From assembly GCA_002778195.1 (NCBI GenBank), contig PCDI01000002.1:1633628-1697627 (forward strand): DNA of 64,000 bases, in the 5' to 3' direction. Shown in pieces: positions 20,485 to 30,873 of the stretch; the first letter of the stretch is position 1, and each line of letters starts with the position of its first letter. This stretch comes from Raffaelea ambrosiae (taxonomy: Eukaryota > Ascomycota > Sordariomycetes > Ophiostomatales > Ophiostomataceae). The notes beneath the pieces were generated by a model. The model was not told the DNA's origin, searched no databases, and was given only the letters and a program-made list of their open reading frames with translations. Both the position numbers and the translations under genes were made by a program.

Positions 20485-21453
20485 TCAACACCTAGAACAA
20501 AAAACAGCCACCCATCCCAGACCCAGCAGGAACGCCGCCGCCGACGCTACCGTCCGCGCCGCGCCGCTGCTCACCGTGCACGCATGGTACTTGGTCGAGA
20601 CCGCACACGCGGTCGACTGCACGGCCGCAAAGAGGCCCAACGCCGTCGTCTCGTCGATCACCGCCGCCATGGGCTCTGCCTGTGCGAACACGGGGCACAA
20701 GTAGGGGTTGTCCGGGTCGACATTGTCCGCGTAGAAGGATGTGGTGGTGCCGGAGACGTTGTAGGCGAAGCTGGCCTGGCCGACGAAGCCGCCGCCCGTG
20801 GTCCAAGACGAGCGGTTCGTGACCAAGTCGGCGGCGGACAGCGTACCCCGACCACCCGCCGCCGCCCGGCTGGTGGTGAAGACGACGCTGCCGTTGCCGC
20901 CCAGGGTGGTGTAGGTGACCGCGCTGGCGTCGCTGTAGCGGGTGCAGCCGCGGATCGCCAAGTCCCATGCGAGGCGCCAGCGGCCCTCCACGCCGTCGAA
21001 GAGGTCCCAGAAGTTCTGGGCGGCGAAGAAGGGGTCGGTGCCGAAGTTGATGTAGACGTCGCCGGTGGCGACGTCGCTGCTGTTGTGGTGGGTGCCGTTG
21101 AGGCTGTCGGCCAAGAAGACGCCGCGGGCGGTGCAGGAGGGTTCGGTTTCGGTGTCGTTGTACAGGCAGTAGTTCAGGAGGGGGGCGAGGAGGTTGGCGT
21201 ACGGCAGATTTTGGACGGCCACGACAATCGGGAAGATGGGCCCGGGGGCGTAGGTCTCGTTGCGCGGGAAGACGACGTCGAACTCGGCGACGCCGGGAAA
21301 CGTCAGGGAGGCGGCGGTGTCGGCGGTGTCGGTGGTGTTGGTGGTGTTGGTGGTGTTGGTGGTGCTGGCCGCGGCACCGCTGTAGCCGAGGAGGGGGGGG
21401 AGGAGGACAGCTGTAGCGGCAGCAGCAGCGGCAGCGCGGCTAGATCGGACCAT
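20485..21453 (-). CDS. Secreted, probably GPI-anchored glycoprotein (DUF7136-like)
   Basis: 322 residues, single exon. A hydrophobic Ala/Leu-rich N-terminal signal peptide (AAAAAAATAVLLPPLL) is followed by a low-complexity TTNTTNTTNTT stretch that offers several N-glycosylation sequons. The central region contains FDVVFPRNETYAPGPIFPIV and LLNYCLYNDTET, a pattern I associate with fungal DUF7136 cell-surface proteins. More sequons (NGT, NSS, NRS, NVS) occur through the body. The C-terminus SSGAARTVASAAAFLLGLGW is a small-residue site plus hydrophobic tail, as for GPI attachment, though it ends with a short Cys-Ser-Arg-Cys. Function unknown. Signal and anchor calls are by eye. Confidence 0.75.
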   Translation of the reverse strand: MVRSSRAAAAAAATAVLLPPLLGYSGAAASTTNTTNTTNTTDTADTAASLTFPGVAEFDVVFPRNETYAPGPIFPIVVAVQNLPYANLLAPLLNYCLYNDTETEPSCTARGVFLADSLNGTHHNSSDVATGDVYINFGTDPFFAAQNFWDLFDGVEGRWRLAWDLAIRGCTRYSDASAVTYTTLGGNGSVVFTTSRAAAGGRGTLSAADLVTNRSSWTTGGGFVGQASFAYNVSGTTTSFYADNVDPDNPYLCPVFAQAEPMAAVIDETTALGLFAAVQSTACAVSTKYHACTVSSGAARTVASAAAFLLGLGWVAVFCSRC

Positions 21454-22343
21454 GGTTGCGGTTGTTTGTGGGAAAGCAGTCCAGAAAAAGGCGGAATGGT
21501 GCCAAGGGTGGTCTCCGTCAAAGACGTTCCGACGCTTTGGTATCTGTTTGTTTGTATCTTGAGGGTTGGCCCTTCTGCGTTTTCACCACCAGTGCGAGAC
21601 CAGCGGGAACTGCTGTGAAGCCAGATGGCGGCAGCTCTACGAGTACATCTGTAAAAAAGGTCGAAAGGGGACAGGCATACTGAAGTGGCCTAACCGAATG
21701 AAGCCTACCGAGTCTCTTCGACGCCTCCGGCTGGCGCCTCGCAGATGCACCCAGCAGAACCCACTAGAATGAGAAGCAGGGACCACGGACCAGGGCACGG
21801 GCGGGATACGAGCCGCTTCGAGATTCTTTGCGTCGCTTTCAGGCAGCCAAATGGAGCAAAGGGATTTGTGAAGGATTCCGTAGGCCCCCCCCCTTTTTTT
21901 TTGTACGTTGCCTAATTTTAGAAATAAACTTAGCTCGGGTGTAAGCTTGATTTCACTCCATTCGGTGCTCGTTTCTACAGTTGAAGAATAGGAACGCACA
22001 GCTGTGGCGTTAGTTGGTGCAGGGCCAGCCTGCATTGTCCTGGGGGTGCTGAGCGGCTGGCCCAAAGTACGACGTCGGTGCAAGTAGCAGGGTTCGTCTT
22101 TTGTGGCGCGAAATCAAAGAACAAGAGTCGTAGCATGATGCGAGACGCAAAAATCCAACACAAGAATGCAAAGAAGAGGTAGGTATTGTGAAATCCAGAC
22201 ATGGATTGAATCAAGAAAAAGGTATGATGAAATCCAAATCATCAATCAAAGAAAGCGCCCTAACACATGCAAAACATCCGCACGTTCTCGTCCATTGCAT
22301 CACCACAAGACTGCTTAGCTGATCCCCCCCCCCCCCCCCCCTT
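21454..22343. other. Intergenic with C18 tract
   Basis: About 890 bp without a supported gene. A run of about 18 C residues at 22324-22341 abuts the end of the HET remnant. Confidence 0.55.
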
Positions 22344-23024
22344 TCACACAAGTATGATCTCCTTGAAAAGCGCGTCCCACTCTGCACTACCCACCACATG
22401 ATCTGGCTCCAGTCCGCAGACATAGGCGGGCCATACCACTGTGTATCTCTCGTCCTGGCCTTCCTCTCTGTGGGGTCTGAGAACCATCATCATGTTGACA
22501 CCCTTGATCAACGCGATGACATCTCCGACCCAGGCGTCGGGTGGGCCGGAACCGACATGGCCGTCCTGAGAGGAGAACAGTCATCGGCGCCCGGCCAGCT
22601 TTTCACAAGCCTTCAAGGTAAACTTCATAGAGTGCTGGTTTCTCTGTCGCTTCATTCTGGCCAGAAGATATTTGTCCCTTTGCCTGCTCTGCGTGCTTTC
22701 CGCAGACGCTGGCCTTTGATGCTGACGAATAAATCGAAACCATTTGTCAAAGTCCCAGTCGTTGTCACTGCCATCGTGGCCCTCGCATGTCGTCGCAATG
22801 AGGCAAGAGTAGAGGGCCTTGGTCAAGGGCTGGTATGTTGAGCTTGCAGGCGCATCTACGACTGCTGCATCCATCCAGCCACCCAAGGATGCCAGCGCAT
22901 GCTGCAGCCCATCATCCTTTGCATGCGGGCCGGCCGTGCCGTGTGTTCCGGCTGCTGCTGCTGCTGCTCCCTTGGCAAAAGGCCCACATACAGATTCATA
23001 CATAGAAAAAATCAACCCAAACAT
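22344..23024 (-). pseudogene. HET-domain protein remnant (C-terminal part only), in-frame TGA
   Basis: Read on the minus strand, one frame runs from 23024 to a terminal TGA at 22346-22344, interrupted once by TGA at 22583-22581. After that stop comes DGHVGSGPPDAWVGDVIAL, then VLRPHREEG and VWPAYVCGLEPDHV. This is the signature C-terminal block of HET proteins (G-x-x-G-x-G-P...GD...Y...G). Before it, WDFDKWFRFIRQ and CEKLAGRR fit the preceding helices. The N-terminal HET core is absent; another gene occupies DNA from 23090. No intron with correct phase removes the stop. HET proteins act in heterokaryon incompatibility; this copy is a truncated, probably dead fragment. Confidence 0.75.
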
Positions 23025-23089
23025 TCAATGTTCACTATTCACCATTCACCACCCAATGCTCCACATCCAACATCCCGCATCCTACCACC

Positions 23090-24526
23090 TCAGCGGTTGA
23101 TCGACAGCCGGCCCATCAACTCGGCAACGTTGTCATTGGCAGCAGCATTGGCAGCCACGTCGGGACGGTAGGGGGGCCTGTAACCTGCGTTAGGCGCACT
23201 GGTACGGCGGGTGCCGCGTTGGGGGGAACCAAAACCGACCCCATTGCTGGTGCCTCCTTGCGGAGAGCGGGGGGACCGGGGCGATCCGCCGCTGAAGATA
23301 TACCGGTACCCCTTGGTGCCGTTGGTGCCGTTGGTGCCGTTGGTGCCGTTGGCTTTGCTGGCCGCATACGTCCTGCTGGTGTTGGCCTCGGCCACCGACG
23401 TGCCGGCCAGTTCGCTGACCAAACTGTCGACGCTGTTGTGCCGCCGGTCGACGCTCTTGATCATCCTCTCGTAGAGGTCCAGCTCGGGCAAGCGGCTGGA
23501 CTCGGGGTCGAACTTCATGGACCCGATCCGGAGGGCATCGATTTCGTCGTCTGGCCGGTTCGTAGGTGAGTACGCATGTCCAAAAGAAAAAGAAAAAAAA
23601 AAGAAAAAAAAAAACGAAAGAAAAAGCCCCGCGGGACCTACCCGTGACCTACCCGTAAACATCCCGTGGAAGCCGTCGACGATCCGCCGGTGGTTCGCCT
23701 GCCGCGGCTGCAGCGACAGCAGCATTGCCGCCACCGGCAGCGTCCACGGGTCGCCAAAGCACGCGTCGGCGATCCGGATGGCCGTGCGCACGTCCGTCTG
23801 GTCGGTGCGTACGGGCGGCCGCCCGTCGGTGAAGCGCTCCCGGATCGCCAGCACCGCCTTGACCAGCTTGTCCCACTGGGCCTCGTCGCGCAGCGGCGGG
23901 CACAGCCGGAACAGGCCGTGGTCTCGCAGCTGGGCCAGCGTGGTCTCGCAGCAGCGGCCGGCGACGTCGAGCTGGCCCTGCGACAGGTACTCGCCAAAGT
24001 ACTTGTCCGCGGTGCGCCAGCCGTGCAGGCCGGCCAGGGTCTGGTTGCCGCCGCCGGGCGAGGAGCCGTGCGCGGGGCCGTGCGCGGTGCGCAGACGCTC
24101 GATGGCCTCGAGGTCCTGGACAAAGGTGCCGCGGGGGAACGCGCGGGTGTCGAGGACGAGCAGCTTGATGCGGGTCCAGTCGGGGCGGTCGTGGTCCTTC
24201 TCGTGGCGGTAGAAGCCGAACTGGAGCGTGAACAGCAGCGAGCTGGACCAGGACATGAGGTTGCAGCGGCTGTGGCTGCGGCAGTTCCACCAGAGGTGGT
24301 CGCTGAGGCGCTGGGCGGCCTCGCGGGCGTCGAGCTGGAAGAGGCCGGTGCGGGCGTCGGCGTCGTGGGGGTGGTTGTAGGACAGCGGGGTGACCCGCGT
24401 GGTGGACGTGGACCCGACGGTCTTGGGGGCGTGCAGCCGGAAGAGCAAGGTCGGGATGGCGTCGACGGACTGCAGCGGCGCCTGGCCCGGGCCGGGGGCG
24501 AAGACCTGGACGTCCTGGCGCGGCAT
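23090..24526 (-). CDS. DUF7587-like fungal protein
   Basis: Exons 24526-23653 and 23550-23090; the intron has GTAGGT donor, a very T-rich body and GGCCAG acceptor. 444 residues. N-terminal half: TLLFRLHAPKTVG, HLWWNCRS, LMSWSSSLLFTLQFGFYRHEKD, IKLLVLDTRAFPRGTFVQDLEAI, YFGEYLSQGQLDVAGRC and LRDHGLFRL. This run of motifs matches fungal DUF7587 proteins, whose biochemical role is unknown. The C-terminal part is Ser/Pro/Gly-rich and carries an (NGT)4 repeat followed by GSPRSPRSPQGG, probably disordered. A tandem duplication lies 25 bp upstream of the ATG. Confidence 0.8.
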   Translation of the reverse strand: MPRQDVQVFAPGPGQAPLQSVDAIPTLLFRLHAPKTVGSTSTTRVTPLSYNHPHDADARTGLFQLDAREAAQRLSDHLWWNCRSHSRCNLMSWSSSLLFTLQFGFYRHEKDHDRPDWTRIKLLVLDTRAFPRGTFVQDLEAIERLRTAHGPAHGSSPGGGNQTLAGLHGWRTADKYFGEYLSQGQLDVAGRCCETTLAQLRDHGLFRLCPPLRDEAQWDKLVKAVLAIRERFTDGRPPVRTDQTDVRTAIRIADACFGDPWTLPVAAMLLSLQPRQANHRRIVDGFHGMFTGRSRVGPAGLFLSFFFFFFFSFSFGHAYSPTNRPDDEIDALRIGSMKFDPESSRLPELDLYERMIKSVDRRHNSVDSLVSELAGTSVAEANTSRTYAASKANGTNGTNGTNGTKGYRYIFSGGSPRSPRSPQGGTSNGVGFGSPQRGTRRTSAPNAGYRPPYRPDVAANAAANDNVAELMGRLSINR

Positions 24527-25708
24527 GGTGGAGAGAGGCAGCGTGTGCGTGGATGCGGGGGGGAGGGCCGTTCAGCGGGGCCGTTCAGCAGTGGATGCGG
24601 GGGGAGGGCCGTTCAGCGGGGCCGTTCAGCAGCGGATGCGGCACGACACAGAATGAGCAGAGCAGAGGGCAGCCTCGTCGACACGCGTCTACTTATAGAG
24701 AAAGGGACGCCGCCGTTTCTGGCCCTCGCAAGAAAAGAAGAGGGGAGACTTTGCGTACAGGATAGCGGAAGCGCCTTCCCCCGGGCGCCCTGCCGTGCCG
24801 AGCCACTTGGCCTGCCCAGTAGGAGCACCCCTGGTCAGCCAAGAAGATGGTGTCGTGGTCGCTTGCATCCTATGCCTCTTTCAGCCCATGGCGCATACAC
24901 ATTCCCTTCTACACCCGCCCGCCCCCCCCCCTTCGTCTCAGCCAGGTCTTCTGATGACCCCGCGTGTGGCTGCATGCTGTGCGCAATGCCTAACCAATCG
25001 CGCTGCGGCAGTGTTGTGATAAGAAAGTCTGTCAGGATGGAAAAAGAACTCGTTGGGGGTGGGCTCGGGTCATCCGGCGAGCCTGCAAACGAGGTGGTGC
25101 ATATCACGTGGAAGGCCGACAGAGCAGGACGACAGTTGGCACAGTGGGGCTAGAGAGCGGAAAGTTACGAAGAAGGGGCGGAAAGTTACGAAAGGTCCCA
25201 GGGAGTTTCCGTGGGCGGACAGGCTGACAGAGAGTATGCAGGGGTGGTGCTTGGATTAGGCTTGGCGGGTGCTTGGCTGGCAGAGCAGCTGCACAGCCCA
25301 GCTGGGCTGAGCCTGTTCAGGCACGACGCATTGAATTTGCCAGACGAAATGTGCCCGAGGCCGAGTCTCTCTGGGGCTTCTCTCCTCCCCAACCCACGCT
25401 CCGCAGCATTCGATGCGCCATGGGACCCCCGCAAAAAGAATGGCGTTGCTTTGAACGTGTCGACCAAAACGGCCTCGTCTGGCCTACACCCCGCGACGAG
25501 GCTCTGCACCATGCGTGTCTATCGTCCAGTCACATGCCCTCTTTGTGTGTTTTGCAATTTTTTTATTCCTATGTCATGTTCCTATTGTATTGGATGCCGG
25601 GCAGCCATACTGCTCGCACTCCCCCATCCTGACCCGATGCGCATGACGCTTGACACTGAAAAGGAGAAACGAGCCGAAGCGAGTCGGGGGGCCACTTGGC
25701 CCCGGTCT
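24527..25708. other. Intergenic upstream of the DUF7587-like gene
   Basis: About 1.2 kb. Apart from the tandem duplication, no gene is supported. A paired GGAAAGTTACGAA element occurs twice near 25158-25190. Confidence 0.5.
24551..24641 (+). repeat. 42-bp tandem duplication just upstream of the DUF7587-like gene
   Basis: Units at 24551-24592 and 24593-24633 plus a partial third start at 24634. Each unit holds two CCGTTCAGC submotifs separated by GGGG, so the element is itself internally repetitive. It lies 25 bp upstream of the ATG at 24526, within the presumed 5' leader. Confidence 0.9.
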
Positions 25709-27414
25709 TCACTCCTCCTTGTAAAAGTCGGCCGTCCGGTCGGCGCCCTCCTCGAGGCAGGCCTCCAGAGCCTGGGGGTCGCGCGGAATCAGGCGGACCT
25801 TGAAGTCGCGCGGGATGGCCACGAGCGCGGTCTTGATCTCGTTGTAGTCGACGTAGTCGGTGTTGGGCGGCTCCGTCTCGCTGGCCACGATCTTGTACGA
25901 GGACAGGATGCGCACCAGGGCCGTGTACAGCAGGCGCGAGGCAATGTACTGGCCCGAGCACGAGCGCGCGCCGGCGCCGAACGACAGGTGCGGGAGGCCC
26001 TTGATGGGCTTCTCCGCAAAGGGGCCGGCGTCCGACGCGTACGGCTCCAGCCAGCGCTCGGGGTTGAAGCTGCCGGCATCGGGGCCAAAGTGGGAGACAT
26101 CTACACGATTAGCACGGGACTATGGGGGCACAGCTGACAAGAACAGGAGAACGTACCGTGGTTGCCGGCCTGGGCGTTGACCAGGATCATGGTCTTGGCC
26201 GGGATGGTGGCGCCCTCCCACTGGACGGGCACGGTGGTCTTGCGGGGCAGCGACATGGCCGAGACGGTGTAGAAGCGGCCGGCCTCCTTGATGATGGCGT
26301 TGATGTAGGGCACCTTCTCCTCCTGGAAGCTGTTCTTCCAGGCGTCGCGGACGTCCGGGTAGTGGCGGCGGATGTCGGCGTAGGCGCGGTCCTGCCAGGC
26401 CTGGCCCTCGGGCGTCGACAGCGAGCCGATGCACGACGTCAGCGTGCCCGGGATGGTCTCGAAGCCGCCCGAGACGAGCGAGAGGCAGATGGAGCTGACC
26501 TCGACGCCCGTGAGCTTGGTCTCCTGGTCCTTGAGGATGGCGGCCGAGATGCACGGCTTGTCGGTGCCCTGGCGGATCATCGCGCGCACCTTGTCCAGCA
26601 GCGTGTTGAGGTACGCGTCGCGGCGGTCGCGCAGCTCCTTGGACCGCCGGTTCTTCTCGTTGTTGGGCACGTAGCGCAGCAGCGGCACGTAGTCCTGGTA
26701 GTTCTCCGACGCGGAGCGCAGCAGCGAGATGGCCGAGCCGACGTACAAAATCTCGCGCAGCATCGCGTCGTACACGTCGTCCATGCGGATGCCGTAGCAC
26801 AGCGTCAGCGTCGTGTTGAGCGCGTAGCGCTGCAGGTACGGCCGCACGCTGATCAGCTCGGCGCCGCCGCGCGTGTCGCGGTGCAGGTCGCGCACGATGC
26901 AGTAGCTCTCCAGGTCGAACATGGGGTAGTAGTTGCGCAGCGCCGCCCGGCCCAGCGCCGTGCCCGCCGCCTTGCGCTTGTTCTTGCAGCTCTCGTCCCA
27001 CGGGCTGGACCCGATGGTGAAGCCCTGCGTCGACGAGATCAGCCCGTGGAACGTGTACAGCGTCGGCCGGTCGATCATGGCGTTCTGGTTGCCCAGCACC
27101 GCCTTCTTGCAGTCCTCAAACGAGTTGAACACCACCGCCCGCGTGTTGCCCAGCCGGATCTGGAACACCGAGCCCGCCCCCTGCTTCCACCACGTCTCGC
27201 AGCTCGTCGCGTGGTCGTCGCCCAGCTGCGTCAGGTGCCCAAACACCGGCAGCGCCCCCGGGATCTCGGGGATGCCCTTGATGAACGGGATGTCCGTCGC
27301 AATCGACCACAGGTACAGCAGGTACAGCACCAGCCCGGCGACGACGAACCCGCCCGCCAGCAGCTGCTCACGCGGCAGCGCCTGGATCTGCGCGAGAACC
27401 TCGGCAGCAGCCAT
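25709..27414 (-). CDS. Cytochrome P450 of the CYP504 group (phenylacetate / 3-hydroxyphenylacetate hydroxylase)
   Basis: Exons 27414-26157 and 26100-25709; intron GTACGT...GTGTAG; 549 residues. N-terminal anchor LLAGGFVVAGLVLYLLYLW; I-helix SLVSGGFETIPGTLTS; ExxR as KEAGR; haem loop FGAGARSCSG with Cys467. Segments such as SSTQGFTIGSSPWDESCK, NTTLTLCYGIRMDDVYD and PPNTDYVDYN are characteristic of CYP504 enzymes. In Aspergillus these (PhacA/PhacB) hydroxylate phenylacetate at position 2 or 3-hydroxyphenylacetate at position 6, feeding the homogentisate pathway in the ER membrane. Which of the two activities applies cannot be decided by eye. It is divergent from an amino-acid permease. Confidence 0.92.
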
Positions 27415-28333
27415 ATCGGAGAAGGGGAAGACAGGTGTGGTGGAGTTCAGGTGTGTATGTGCAAGGACGTCTCAATCCGTCCAGGTGTGTAGGTGCAAGG
27501 ACGTCTCTTATCCGTCCAGGGGGGTCGTTTTCGACGGCAAGGGCTGGAGAAAAAGGCAAGGAAGGGAAGGAGCGTGGAAGTCGGATGCTTTCTTGGCCTG
27601 GAGATGCGACATGGAGACGGACCAAAAACATCTACTCCAAAAAGACAACCGCCCCCAGCCTTGATATACATACCCCGGAACTTCCGATACGGAAAGCATC
27701 GGACAGCCACCACTGGACGGCCTGGAATTTCTAAGCCGCCCTGGAAGGACCGTCCGTCCATGGCTCGCCCGCGCCGCCAGAACGTACAGGCGAGAAGCGG
27801 AACGATGCTGTCGGACAGGGTGGGGGCAAGTCGGGCCAGCCGACGTGGGCGGACCCGGCGCGGACGTCGAACGGGCCGACAACGCTAGCAGGGCGAAATC
27901 AGTCGGAGACTAGTCCGACGGCAGTAGGGTCCCCAGTCACCCCAATTCAGGCAGCTATCAGTGGTCCACGCGGGCCCCATAACCTTATCGCTGGAGGGCC
28001 CGTAGGGCTTACCCAATTGCCTAATCGGGATGGCGATGCAATGGCCCGTTCGTAATACGCCTGCATAATAAGAATGGTTACCCACGCGAAGGGGACCCTC
28101 TTCTTGGCCCTTGTGCTTTCGGCCGGGAGATTCTTGCGAAGGACGTTTTGTTGGCCGTTTTGTATGACAGTTCCTTTTCATCTTGGGCATACTCCTCCGT
28201 GACTCTTCCTTGTTGTCTTTTTTTTTCCTTATTTTTTTATATTGTTTTCTTTTTGCCTTCTTTTTGCCCTCCTTTTCCTTGGCACTGCAACCGTCCACGG
28301 CCGATCAACACAGCCCCCCCCTCCCCGTCGACC
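27415..28333. promoter_or_regulatory. Divergent promoter region of CYP504 and YAT permease
   Basis: 919 bp between two facing-away start codons. It contains the tandem duplication near CYP504 and a long T-rich stretch just before the permease start. No gene seen. Confidence 0.55.
27448..27516 (+). repeat. 34/35-bp tandem duplication upstream of CYP504
   Basis: Units 27448-27481 and 27482-27516 share CAGGTGTGTA, GTGCAAGGACGTCTC and ATCCGTC with few differences. The pair begins 34 bp upstream of the CYP504 ATG. Confidence 0.88.
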
Positions 28334-30291
28334 ATGTCCGACTCCAAGTACTTTGAAAAAGGCCCGCCGGCCGACGTCGACAGCGACAAGATCACCACGC
28401 CCGGCAACGATGTCGACACCGGCACCACGCAGGCCGTGTACCAGGGCGCCGGCTCGCAGCACCTGCAGCGCAAGCTGCGCGGGAAAGAAGTCCAGCTCTT
28501 TGCCATTGGCGGTGCCATTGGCACTTGTTAGTCACGATCCTGGAAAAAAGAGAGGGGATGCGGTTGACGTCTGTTTTTTTGTTTTTTTTTTGTCAACGCC
28601 CTTCTCGTGCCATCCTTTTTTTTTTTTTTTTTCCATTTGTCTGTGCAAACGATCACTCACACGTTTCTCTCTTTTTTCTCCTCCTTCCTTCTCTCCAGCT
28701 CTCTATGTGCAGATGGGCTCGGCCCTTCCCAAGGGCGGCCCCGCCGGCCTCTTCATCGCCTTCGTCCTCTGGGGCCTCGTCATGTGGGCCGTCAACGAGT
28801 GCTTCGCCGAGATGGTCACCTACATGCCCGTGCCGTCCCCGTTCATCCGCTTCGGCAGCGAGTGGGTCGACGGCGCCCTGGGCTTCGCCATGGCCTGGAA
28901 CTTCTTCCTCAACATGGCCTTTCTCGTGCCCTTTGAGATTGTCGCCATGAACATCATGATCACCTTTTGGACCGACAAGGTGCCCGTCGAGGCCATCATT
29001 GTCGCCATGATCGTGCTCTATGCCCTGCTCAACGTCAGCACCGTGCGCTACTTTGGCATCAGCGAGTTCTACCTGTCCATCTTCAAGCTCGTCCTCATGG
29101 TCGGCCTCTTCTTCTTCACCTTTATCACCATGGTCGGCGGCAACCCCCAGCACGACGTCTACGGCTTCCGCTACTGGAAGAACCCGGGCGCCTTTGTCGA
29201 GCACATTGTCGCCGGCAACGTCGGCCGCTTCTGCGGCATCATCTCGTGTCTCTACCAGGCCAGCTTCAGCATCTGCGGCCCCGAGTACATCTCCATGGTC
29301 GCCGCCGAGTGCGAGAACCCCCGCAAGATCCTCAAGCCCGCCTTCAAGTCCTTTGTCTGGCGCATCCTCGTCTTCTTTGTCGGCTCCTCGCTCTGCATGG
29401 GCATCGTCATCCCCTACAACGACACGACCCTCGCGGGGATCCTGGGCGGCGAGATCTCGGGTTCCGGCACGGGTGCAGCATCGTGAGTCCCCTTAGTCTC
29501 GTCTTTTCTTTTTCTCTTTTCTCTTTTATCTTTTATCTTTTCTCTTCTTTTTTCTTCTTTTTTCTCTTTCTCCTAACACTACCAGCCCCTACATCATCGC
29601 CATGAACCGCATGAAGATCCACGGCCTGCCCCATCTCGTCAACGCCCTGATCATGACCTCCATCTTCAGCGCCGGCAACGGCCTGCTCTTCTCGGCCACG
29701 CGCACGCTGCACGGCATGTCCATCGAGGGCCACGCCCCGCGCATCTTCTCCCAGTGCACCCGCGCCGGCGTGCCCATCTACGCCCTCGGCTTCTCGCTGC
29801 TGTTCTGCCTGCTGGCCTTCCTGCAGGTCAACAGCTCCTCGGCCGAGGTCATGAACTATCTCGTCGACCTGGTCACCTGCTGCCAGCTGATCAACTACGG
29901 CTTCACCGCCGTCACCTACCGCCACTTCTACTCCGCCATGAAGCACCAGGGCCTCTCGCGCGACGCCCTGCCCTACAAGGGCCGCTTCCAGCCCTACACC
30001 TCGTACTTTGCCATGGCCGGCACGCTGTTCATGTTCCTCGCCTCCGGCTACGACCTCTTCATCAGCGGCGGCTGGTCCACCATGTGGTTCTTCCTCGACT
30101 ACGTCATGATCGTCTTCTTTGCCCTCTGCTTCGTCGGCTGGAAGCTCTTCTTCCGCACCAAATACGTCAAGCCCGGCACCGCGGACCTGACCCTGGGCGG
30201 CATCAAGGACGACATTGACACCTACGAGCAAATGTACGTGCCCCGGCCCCAGGGCAAGGTGGCCACCGTGTTCAACAAGCTCTTTGAATAA
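28334..30291 (+). CDS. Amino acid permease (yeast-type YAT/AAP family)
   Basis: Exons 28334-28526, 28699-29482 and 29586-30291; 560 residues; introns GT-AG with very T-rich bodies. Hydrophilic N-terminus of about 50 residues, then HLQRKLRGKEVQLFAIGGAI, the conserved start of helix 1 in fungal general amino-acid permeases. Helices follow through to a hydrophilic tail ending in VATVFNKLFE. FSICGPEYISMVAAECENPR in the middle is the family's conserved region after helix 6. It is distinct from the two GABA-type permeases at 4.2 and 10.3 kb. Likely plasma-membrane amino-acid/proton symport; specificity unknown. Confidence 0.94.
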
Positions 30292-30873
30292 ATGGGTCTT
30301 TCCTCTCTCTCCCCTTTAGTCCAACAGGGACACCCATCCACACTACAGTAGATAGAATTTTTTTCTTTTCTTTGTTGTGTTCCCCCACCCAGAAAAGGGC
30401 GTCTTGGGAACAAAGCTAGAGTTTGTGTAAGATAGTGGACTTTTACCAAAGAGGACTTATTATCACTTGGTCGATGAGTCGATAAACAGCCCAATAAAAA
30501 GCCCCATTTTTTATCTAGACGTCTTCGCATTTTGATCCCTTAGGATTCTGTGCATGGGTTTGTGTGTTCTGACTGGCGGTCGTATTTGGGAGACGGAATG
30601 TTCCACTTTGCTCGTGAATAGTTGGGGACCAAAGCAAAGCTTAGGAGAGACACCAATGAATACGAGCATCATCAACATGAATATCCAAACTTCCAGCTTT
30701 GAAATGGGCCATGGAGTTGCCAAAAAGAAGCCGCCCCGTCCGCAAAAGCCAATACTATCACAAAACAGTCGTGTGGGCAAACAAAGAGAAAAGACCAGAA
30801 CATCTGCCGATTTGGCGTATCCGATTGGCCACGTTTCCCACCCAGAACATCCATCCTTCCATCCAATTCCTCC
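30292..30873. other. Intergenic between convergent genes
   Basis: Holds the 3' ends of the permease and the APH-type kinase. Nothing else supported. Confidence 0.55.

Noticed and set aside
22543..22583. A 41-nt intron (GTGAAA...CTCAG) that would remove the TGA in the HET remnant
   Set aside because: The donor leaves one base that creates a new stop at the junction, so it does not rescue the frame.
26122..27492. 456-codon plus-strand frame opposite CYP504
   Set aside because: Antisense shadow with Ala/Val/Arg bias; the minus strand has full P450 signatures.
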